Of a stretch of DNA of 5,063 bases, positions 1 through 4,221 are shown one piece after another. Every line of letters begins with the position of its first letter. Position 1 is the stretch's first letter. The notes beneath the pieces are model-generated. The model had not been told where the DNA came from. It worked only from the letters and a program-made list of their open reading frames with translations, and searched no databases. Both the position numbers and the translations under genes were made by a program. The stretch spans positions 1-5,063 of the forward strand of contig CAYRWY010000423.1 of the NCBI GenBank assembly GCA_964427955.1. Reading direction: 5' to 3'. The DNA comes from JACRBK01 sp964427955 (lineage in GTDB: Bacteria; Chloroflexota; Anaerolineae; Aggregatilineales; Aggregatilineaceae).

Positions 1-100
1 CTTCGTCGGCGATCCCGATAAGCCGTTCATCCTGTTCAACCAGGCGGACGGCAATTTTTACACCAACGTGTTGGAGAGCTTGCGGCATTTGTTGAGCTGA
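1..100 (+). CDS. C-terminal end of an unrecognised protein (5' end outside window)
   Basis: The frame beginning at base 2 is open from the window edge to a TGA at 98-100 and gives 32 residues ending in ESLRHLLS. The tail is a mixed hydrophobic stretch (PFILFNQADGNFY) followed by a likely amphipathic helix. No family can be named from so short a piece. The gene converges on the Fur-like gene, whose stop lies 221 bases downstream. No T tract follows the palindrome at 189-253 on this strand, so that hairpin is not an obvious intrinsic terminator for this gene. Confidence 0.6.
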   Translation, partial: FVGDPDKPFILFNQADGNFYTNVLESLRHLLS

Positions 101-110
101 GTCTGGCGGG

Positions 111-140
111 CGGCGCGGTGGAAACGTCGAGGTAGGGGCG
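111..140 (+). repeat. Dispersed repeat module A, copy 1
   Basis: These 30 bases match 3984-4013 at 28 of 30 positions in the same orientation; the shared core is GGAAACGTCG followed by GGTAGGGGCG. The end of the module runs into an imperfect palindrome at 136-155, with GGGCG paired to CGCCC, which is absent from the other copy. The module is noncoding here, between two convergent genes. Confidence 0.75.
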
Positions 141-182
141 GATCGCCATACGCCCAATAGGCGTCTGATCTCCTGTCATAGG

Positions 183-253
183 AAAAAACCGGCCTCACCC
201 CTAACCCCTCTCCATCAGAAAACGATGGAGAGGGGGCCGGGGGGTGAGGCCGG
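183..253 (-). terminator. Likely rho-independent terminator of the Fur-like gene
   Basis: Read on the minus strand, the module B hairpin is followed directly by six T residues (A6 at 183-188 on the plus strand). It lies about 70 bases past the TAG stop of the minus-strand Fur-like gene. A GC-rich stem of nearly 30 pairs followed by a U run is the standard intrinsic-terminator layout. The stem is much longer than usual, consistent with a mobile or dispersed palindrome that was co-opted or landed beside the T run. Confidence 0.65.
189..253. repeat. Long palindromic repeat module B, copy 1
   Basis: The left arm 189-216 (starting CCGGCCTCACCCC, ending CTCTCCATC) is nearly the reverse complement of the right arm 224-253, with the only disruption in the middle of the arms and a 7-base loop AGAAAAC. 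The same CCTCACCCC / CCCTCTCCA core recurs at 3941-3983 and 4584-4628. This copy has the longest right arm; the other two keep only its loop-proximal part. Confidence 0.9.
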
Positions 254-321
254 GACAAGGCCCTGATAGCCTCATAAAGCCTTAAATTGACGCGCCCTGG
301 GCAGAGCAAGCCCCCGCCGGG

Positions 322-804
322 CTACTCGTCTTCGGCGGCGAGCAGGGCCGTGCAGGCGGCGCAGTAGCCGATGAAGCACGAGTGCGCGGTGAGGATCGTC
401 ACGCCCAGCAACCCGGTCACGTCGCGGCGGAAGGCGTCCACGATGTCCGGCTCGACCGGGACAATCGCCCCGCAGCGTTTGCAGGCCAGGGTATAGGAAT
501 CGCGCTGGGAGCGGAAGCGGTATTCTTCGCGATCCTGATCGCCGCCCACGTTGCGGCCTTCGATCAGGTTCATGGCTTTGAACAGGGCCAGGGTCCGGTA
601 TACCGTCGCGAGGCTCAGGGTTTCGCCGCGCACCGTGGCCAGGTGGTGCAGCGTCTCCGCGTCCAGGAAGCCCCCCTGGGCGCGCATGACGGTCAACAGG
701 GCAAGGCGCTGGCTGGTCATGCGATAACCTGCCGCGCGAAAGGCGTTCAGGATCAGCGTGTCTTGTTCCGCATCGTGCAAGGGCAGCAATGTCGTAGATA
801 CCAT
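322..804 (-). CDS. Fur-family transcriptional regulator with atypical metal site
   Basis: This 160-residue protein has the length and layout of the Fur/Zur/PerR family. The N-terminal winged helix contains GYRMTSQRLALL and the recognition-helix signature SLATVYRTL (about residues 64-72). The C-terminal dimerisation domain has two CxxC pairs (Cys108/111 in CKRC and Cys148/151 in CAAC), which in the family bind structural zinc. The His-rich motif normally just before the first CxxC is replaced by QRDSYTLAC, and the His normally before the SAE-like segment is absent (GGFLDAE). His141 in TAHSCF remains. The chosen start is ATG at 804; GTG at 810 and TTG at 813 are in-frame alternatives, and none has a strong Shine-Dalgarno, with GGTGA lying very close to the ATG. 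The gene diverges from the transporter operon, so it probably controls that operon and itself. Family assignment is firm; the metal sensed cannot be told. Confidence 0.92.
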   Translation of the reverse strand: MVSTTLLPLHDAEQDTLILNAFRAAGYRMTSQRLALLTVMRAQGGFLDAETLHHLATVRGETLSLATVYRTLALFKAMNLIEGRNVGGDQDREEYRFRSQRDSYTLACKRCGAIVPVEPDIVDAFRRDVTGLLGVTILTAHSCFIGYCAACTALLAAEDE

Positions 805-870
805 GTTCACCAACGGGCACTCACAGCAACGATGTCAATTATGGCATATTTTGCTCCCCATGAACATGAT

Positions 871-917
871 TGAGATTTTTATAGATTCTACAAAAATAAC
901 TGAGATTTTTATAGATT
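871..917. promoter_or_regulatory. Tandem 17-bp direct repeats in divergent promoter region
   Basis: TGAGATTTTTATAGATT occurs exactly at 871-887 and again at 901-917, with starts 30 bases apart. The pair sits in the AT-rich gap between the Fur-like gene and the binding-protein gene, just upstream of the proposed -35 box at 925. The 30-base offset is close to three helical turns, so two bound proteins would lie on the same DNA face. This suggests paired operator sites for the adjacent regulator; binding itself is inference. Confidence 0.6.
875..897. promoter_or_regulatory. Candidate Fur-family operator palindrome
   Basis: Centred on T886 is an inverted repeat of 11-base arms that pair at 10 of 11 positions. 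The central 15 bases, TTATAGATTCTACAA (879-893), have the 7-1-7 symmetry known for Fur-family boxes and share the TTATA half-site ends of PerR boxes, but are not a classical Fur or Zur box. The second direct-repeat copy (905 onward) keeps only the left half of this palindrome. The location beside a Fur-like gene supports an operator role. Confidence 0.55.
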
Positions 918-924
918 TTTGTAA

Positions 925-954
925 TTGTCATGCGGTCTCAGGCACCGTTAAAAT
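925..954 (+). promoter_or_regulatory. Sigma70-type promoter of the transporter genes
   Basis: TTGTCA at 925-930 and TAAAAT at 949-954 each match the consensus at five of six positions and are separated by 18 bases. Transcription would begin near 961, leaving a leader of about 55 bases before the ATG at 1017. The tandem AT-rich repeats lie directly upstream, so a bound repressor would be positioned to block polymerase at or just above the -35 box. Confidence 0.5.
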
Positions 955-1016
955 CAAAGAGAGTGAGTGACTTCACAAGTGCTATTGAGTGGTTTGCCCT
1001 AAGGAGATTCCCCAAC

Positions 1017-1949
1017 ATGGTATCCAAAATGTTTACGCGACGCTGGCTGGTGATCCTGCTGGCACTGACTTTCGTGGCCGGGCTGAGCGCCCCGCTGGCG
1101 TCGGCTCAGGACAACGGTGGTCCGCGCACGATCACCGACTTCATGGGCCGCCAGGTGACGCTCGACAGCGCCCCCCAGAAAGTGATCGGCATGAGCGGCT
1201 CGATCAACGAAATGCTGTTCGCCATTGGCGTAACGCCCGTCGGCGTCACGGTCGCGATGGACTTCCCGCCCGAAGCGGCCAACCTGCCCAGCATCGGCTC
1301 CGGCTACCAGCCTGACCTGGAAGCCCTGGCGGCACTCACCCCGGACCTGATCATCGCCGACGGCCAGTTGAACGCCCAATTTTTGGACCAACTGGAAGCG
1401 ATTGCCCCGACCATCGCCCTCATGACCCTGACCGCGGCGGACGTCCCGGCCAATATCCGGCTGTTGGGCCAGGCCACCTGGCACGATGCGTCGGCCAACT
1501 ACGTCGCGATGGGCTATGAAAGCTACCTCGAGCTGGCCCAGACGGTCGGCGACAGCCAGGAAGGCCCCAGCATTCTGATCGTCGTCGGCACGCTCGAACA
1601 GCCCAACTACGGCAAGTCCAGCACCTACCTGGGTGACATGGCCGCCATCCTGGGCGCGACCAACGTCGCGGACGGCAAAGAAGACGCCGGTCCGTATCCG
1701 GGCTATGCGCAGCTCTCCACCGAAGAAATCATCGCCGCCGATCCGGACGTGATCTTCACCGTCACGCGCGGCGCGGACGTGTCGATGGCCGAGTCGATGG
1801 CGAGCGATCCGGTCTGGTCGGCGCTGTCGGCGGTCCAGAATGGCGCCGTCTACGAACTCGACGTGAACCTGTTCCTGCAATCGCCGGGTCCGCGCTTCGA
1901 AGACGCCATGCTCCAGTTGTACGACATTTTCTACGGCGAAGGGATGTAG
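1017..1949 (+). CDS. Iron-siderophore/heme/cobalamin-type ABC substrate-binding protein
   Basis: This 310-residue protein resembles periplasmic-binding proteins of the BtuF/FhuD/FepB type (PF01497). Residues 1-30 form a signal peptide: a basic start (FTRRW), a hydrophobic core (LVILLALTFVAGL) and a signal peptidase I site after ASA. The mature part opens with TITDFMGRQVTLDSAPQKVIGM, matching the family's entry strand, then has PDLEALAALTPDLIIADG and a C-terminal VYELDVNLFLQSPGPRFEDAMLQL block usual for the family. The start is ATG 1017, with AAGGAG at 1001-1006; an upstream in-frame ATG at 930 would overlap the promoter and give a poor signal peptide. There is no lipobox Cys and no Cys anywhere in the protein, so it is not a typical lipoprotein. 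The permease gene begins four bases after the stop. The ligand cannot be told from sequence; iron chelates are favoured by the Fur-like neighbour. Confidence 0.9.
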   Translation: MVSKMFTRRWLVILLALTFVAGLSAPLASAQDNGGPRTITDFMGRQVTLDSAPQKVIGMSGSINEMLFAIGVTPVGVTVAMDFPPEAANLPSIGSGYQPDLEALAALTPDLIIADGQLNAQFLDQLEAIAPTIALMTLTAADVPANIRLLGQATWHDASANYVAMGYESYLELAQTVGDSQEGPSILIVVGTLEQPNYGKSSTYLGDMAAILGATNVADGKEDAGPYPGYAQLSTEEIIAADPDVIFTVTRGADVSMAESMASDPVWSALSAVQNGAVYELDVNLFLQSPGPRFEDAMLQLYDIFYGEGM

Positions 1950-1953
1950 CACC

Positions 1954-3030
1954 GTGGGGGCTGAGGCCTTTGCCCAGGCCCCTTCCTCGCGCACCTTGAA
2001 CCAGGCGCAGCGCCGCCTGGTTCTTCGTATAGGGATCATCGTGCTGAGCGGCCTGCTGCTGCTCGGCGCGATGATCTTTGCGCTGGGAAGTGGGTCGCAG
2101 TCTATTCCGGCGGATCAGGTCATCCAGGCGCTGCGCGACCGGACGAGCGTGGCCAAAGCGACGGACATCATCGTCAACGAGGTCCGGCTGCCGCGCGTGC
2201 TGATCGCGGCGCTGGTCGGGCTGAACCTGGCGCTGTCCGGCACGCTGCTGCAAGGGGTCGTCCGCTCGCCGCTGGGCGATCCGTACATTCTGGGCGTATC
2301 GGCGGGCGGCGGGCTGGTCGCGGCGATTACGACGCTGCGTATCACCGACTTTCCCACCAACGCCGTCCCGCTGGCGTCGTTCGTTGGCTGCCTGATCGGC
2401 GCGCTGATCGTGTACAGCGTGGCCTGGGACGGGACCGGCGTCTCGACCGTGCGGCTGGCGCTGGCGGGCGTCGCCGTCACGGCCACGATGAGCGCCTTCA
2501 CCACGACGGTGGTCGTGATGTCCGTGCAGGGCGGCGCGCAGTTCTTCTTCCAATGGCTGGTCGGCGGATTGTACACCGCAGGCTGGAAGGAATATCACCT
2601 GATTCTGCCCTACAGCGTCGTGGGCAGCGTGCTGGCGCTGCTGCTGGCGACGCGGGCGAATGTTCTGGCATTGGGCGACGACATCGCGCAGGGGTTGGGG
2701 CTGCACGTCGAGCGTACGCGCTTCATGATGAGCGTCGTCGCCGCGATCCTGGCGAGCAGCGCCGTCTCCGTGGCGGGACTGGTCGGCTTCGTCGGGCTGC
2801 TGGTGCCCTACGTGGCGCGGCGGCTGGTCGGCTCCGACTACCGCTTCCTGATCCCGGTCAGCGGCCTACTGGGCGCGGCGCTGCTGGTCGGGGCGGACAC
2901 CTCCGCGCGGGTGACGTTCCCGCAGTTGTTCGGCGTGCAGCGCGTCGAATTCCCGGTGGGGATCATCACGGCGGTGATCGGCGGGCCGCTGTTTTTGTGG
3001 CTGGTGCGGGCGCGGCGCAGCGCGTGGTAG
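1954..3030 (+). CDS. FecCD-family ABC transporter permease
   Basis: This 358-residue polytopic membrane protein belongs to the FecCD/BtuC family (PF01032), which forms the homo- or heterodimeric channel for siderophore, heme or vitamin B12 import. Visible signatures are VRLPRVLIAALVGLNLALSG (77-96), SPLGDPYILGVSAGGG (105-120), LGDDIAQGLGL (240-250, the segment facing the ATPase), LVGFVGLLVPYVARRLVGSD (276-295) and FPVGIITAVIGGPLF (333-347). In VPYVAR a Tyr replaces the frequent His. The hydrophobic pattern fits nine to ten membrane helices after a roughly 24-residue cytoplasmic N-terminus. The start is GTG at 1954, chosen because it keeps the full family length and lies four bases after the previous stop; its Shine-Dalgarno is weak, so translational coupling is likely. 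No ATPase gene follows, which is unusual for this operon type. Confidence 0.95.
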   Translation: MGAEAFAQAPSSRTLNQAQRRLVLRIGIIVLSGLLLLGAMIFALGSGSQSIPADQVIQALRDRTSVAKATDIIVNEVRLPRVLIAALVGLNLALSGTLLQGVVRSPLGDPYILGVSAGGGLVAAITTLRITDFPTNAVPLASFVGCLIGALIVYSVAWDGTGVSTVRLALAGVAVTATMSAFTTTVVVMSVQGGAQFFFQWLVGGLYTAGWKEYHLILPYSVVGSVLALLLATRANVLALGDDIAQGLGLHVERTRFMMSVVAAILASSAVSVAGLVGFVGLLVPYVARRLVGSDYRFLIPVSGLLGAALLVGADTSARVTFPQLFGVQRVEFPVGIITAVIGGPLFLWLVRARRSAW

Positions 3031-3033
3031 AAT
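3025..3033 (+). promoter_or_regulatory. Extended -10 promoter for the first acetyltransferase gene
   Basis: TGGTAGAAT is a TGn-extended -10 element (TAGAAT at 3028-3033). No good -35 is present at 16-18 bases upstream. The element overlaps the last codon and TAG stop of the permease gene. A start near 3040 would leave a very short leader carrying AAGGAGG at 3047-3053. The same GCGTGGTANAAT string precedes the next gene at 3683-3694, which supports a real motif. Confidence 0.5.
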
Positions 3034-3058
3034 ACCTCCAAACGAGAAGGAGGTTACC

Positions 3059-3667
3059 ATGCCGGAAAACAACATCGTCCTGCTAGAGGCCGCTCAGGCC
3101 AGCCGCGGAGGCGTCCTGCTGGCGCAGGCGTTCCACCGCGATCCGCTGTATACCTTGATCCTGCCCGACGAAGACCGGCGCCGCCATGCGCTGGGCTGGA
3201 TGTTCGACCGGGTGGTACGCTACGCGCTCTGGTATGGCGTCGTGTACACCACCCCGTCGGTAGAGGGCGTGGCCTGCTGGCTCCCGCCGGGGCAAACTAC
3301 ACTCACGCTGCCCCGGGTGGTGCGGAGTGGCCTGGTGGCAAGCCCGCTCAAGCTGGGACTCGCCGCCTATCGCCAGTTCGGGATGTATATGCACTATACC
3401 GACCGCTGGCACGAACAGTACGCCCCGCCGTCGCACTGGTATCTGTGGGCCATTGGGGTCGATCCGGCCTGCCAGGGCCAGGGGATCGGGAGCCAACTGC
3501 TACAGCCGATCCTGACCCAGGCGGATGCTGAGGGGACGGCGTGTTATCTCGAAACCGAGACGGAAGCCAACGTGCGGTTTTACACCAAGCACGGGTTCAA
3601 AGTAGTCGATCGGGGTCAGGTGCCCGGCCTGGGGCTGTCTACGTTTGCCATGCGGCGCGAGGGGTAG
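3059..3667 (+). CDS. GNAT-family N-acetyltransferase
   Basis: This 202-residue single-domain protein would transfer an acetyl group from acetyl-CoA to an amine. The acetyl-CoA loop is clear: IGVDPACQGQGIGSQLL, with Q139-G-Q-G-I-G144. It is followed by ACYLETETEANVRFYTKHGF, where Tyr175 occupies the usual general-acid position. The HWYLWAIGVDP strand and the CYLET...FY..HGF block resemble puromycin N-acetyltransferase-like GNATs, so a small-molecule substrate is possible, but the substrate is not readable from sequence. The start ATG has AAGGAGG five bases upstream. The gene begins 28 bases after the permease stop and has its own extended -10 box, so it may be expressed both with the transporter and alone. 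A tie to siderophore modification or self-protection is only a guess from position. Confidence 0.9.
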   Translation: MPENNIVLLEAAQASRGGVLLAQAFHRDPLYTLILPDEDRRRHALGWMFDRVVRYALWYGVVYTTPSVEGVACWLPPGQTTLTLPRVVRSGLVASPLKLGLAAYRQFGMYMHYTDRWHEQYAPPSHWYLWAIGVDPACQGQGIGSQLLQPILTQADAEGTACYLETETEANVRFYTKHGFKVVDRGQVPGLGLSTFAMRREG

Positions 3668-3685
3668 AACGCACGCCGCTCCGCG

Positions 3686-3694
3686 TGGTACAAT
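3686..3694 (+). promoter_or_regulatory. Extended -10 promoter for the small helical protein gene
   Basis: TGGTACAAT gives a TGn-extended -10 (TACAAT at 3689-3694) in the 44-base gap between the acetyltransferase stop and the next ATG. AGGAGG at 3700-3705 follows at once, so the predicted transcript would start at about the ribosome-binding site. The surrounding GCGTGGTANAAT matches the element at 3022-3033. Confidence 0.5.
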
Positions 3695-3711
3695 GAGCCA
3701 GGAGGTGCGCT

Positions 3712-3930
3712 ATGATGACTCTGCAAGACGTACTGAAAGCCGTAGACCGGTTATCGCCAGACGAGCTGCGCGCCTATCTCGATCAACGGGAGGGTACGCC
3801 GCGTCCCCTCGATGAATTGAACGCCGAAGCGCGGGCACGCCAGTTAGATGCCGCCTTCGAGCAGTTTCGCGAGGGATTGACGCAGGCCGAGCTTGACGAG
3901 ATGACCGCGGCGATGAGCGCGAAGGTATGA
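3712..3930 (+). CDS. Small helical protein, possible antitoxin-like
   Basis: This 72-residue acidic protein has AGGAGG six bases before the ATG (a second ATG follows immediately). It opens with MTLQDVLKAVDRLSPDELRAYLDQRE, a two-helix pattern with a capping SPDEL turn, then a longer charged helix rich in Ala, Glu and Arg (about residues 33-68). It has no Cys, signal peptide or membrane segment. Proteins of this style are often encoded just upstream of PIN-domain toxins and act as antitoxins; that is recollection, not a search. The stop overlaps an ATG as ATGA at 3927-3930, the usual coupling in such pairs, but the downstream frame ends after four codons where a palindromic repeat begins. It may therefore be an orphan antitoxin or simply a hypothetical protein. 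Confidence 0.7.
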   Translation: MMTLQDVLKAVDRLSPDELRAYLDQREGTPRPLDELNAEARARQLDAAFEQFREGLTQAELDEMTAAMSAKV

Positions 3931-3940
3931 TTTTCGAATG

Positions 3941-3983
3941 ACCTCACCCCCCGGCCCCCTCTCCACCCGGTGGCGAGGGGGAG
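3941..3983. repeat. Palindromic repeat module B, copy 2
   Basis: ACCTCACCCC, CCGGCCCCCTCTCC and GGCGAGGGGGAG match the copy at 4584-4628. Near the loop, CCAC (3963-3966) pairs with GTGG (3970-3973), then a T-C mismatch, then CCCCCTC pairs with GAGGGGG. The outer right arm seen in copy 1 is missing; module A copy 2 abuts the right end directly. It begins at or within 11 bases of the stop of the small helical protein gene. Confidence 0.85.
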
Positions 3984-4013
3984 CGGCGCGGCGGAAACGT
4001 CGTGGTAGGGGCG
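3984..4013 (+). repeat. Dispersed repeat module A, copy 2
   Basis: This copy matches 111-140 at 28 of 30 positions, differing at positions 9 and 20 of the module. Here it follows module B with no gap, whereas the first copy precedes module B by 48 bases. The order of modules is thus swapped between the two sites. Confidence 0.75.
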
Positions 4014-4028
4014 CTATTTTCTGGTAGC

Positions 4029-4045
4029 ACCCCAGGACCTGGGGT
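4029..4045. repeat. 17-bp perfect interrupted palindrome
   Basis: ACCCCAGG and CCTGGGGT are exact reverse complements around a single central A at 4037. It lies between module A copy 2 and the palindrome at 4049-4099. A one-base spacer disfavours a simple RNA hairpin without opening the inner pairs, so a dimeric protein site or a fragment of a repeat is as likely. Confidence 0.5.
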
Positions 4046-4048
4046 CTG

Positions 4049-4099
4049 GCCCTCATCCCCGGCCCTTCTCCCTGAGGGAGAGGGACTTAGGGTGAGGGC
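4049..4099. repeat. Palindromic repeat module C, related to module B
   Basis: The outer arms GCCCTCA (4049-4055) and TGAGGGC (4093-4099) pair exactly, and the inner TCTCCC and GGGAGA pair around a short loop at 4073-4075. The CCCTCATCCCC / GGCCCTTCTCCC wording is a variant of module B. It is followed by a GACAAGG string (4102-4108) that also follows module B copy 1 (253-259), suggesting a shared flank. With no T tract on either side it is not an obvious intrinsic terminator. Confidence 0.75.
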
Positions 4100-4221
4100 T
4101 AGACAAGGTATCACCACACTTTTTCGGGTCCTACCAGCAAGCGGCGCCCGACTTTGAAATTCAACGCCCGTCCGCCCTTGAACCGTTTAGCGGAGAGGGA
4201 AAACACCTTTTTGAGGACTCT

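Noticed and set aside
58..309. Minus-strand open frame across the first intergenic gap
   Set aside because: It is built almost entirely from repeat sequence (PHPPAPSPS-type translation) with no domain or ribosome-binding site.
833..838. Perfect minus-strand TTGACA -35 box for the Fur-like gene
   Set aside because: No acceptable -10 follows at 16-18 bases, and the start codon is only about 30 bases away. A weaker minus-strand TGTTCA and CATAAT pair upstream was also too weak to call.
875..897. Classical Fur box (GATAATGATAATCATTATC)
   Set aside because: The palindrome shares symmetry and AT content but not the GATAAT hexamers, so only a generic Fur-family operator is proposed.
955..1016. Riboswitch (for example cobalamin) in the leader of the binding-protein gene
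   Set aside because: The leader is only about 55 bases and shows no conserved box or long helix; it is too short for a cobalamin riboswitch.
999..2039. Long minus-strand open frame (346 codons) opposite the binding-protein gene
   Set aside because: It is very rich in Arg, Gly and His with no recognisable domain and lies opposite a clear family member; it is a shadow of GC-rich codon use.
1762..2706. Minus-strand open frame of 314 codons across the binding protein and permease
   Set aside because: Low-complexity Arg/Gln/His-rich translation opposite two well-supported genes; no independent start signal.
4154..4164. TTGAAATTCAA palindrome upstream of the second acetyltransferase
   Set aside because: Eleven bases with no second site and no promoter nearby; it could easily occur by chance.
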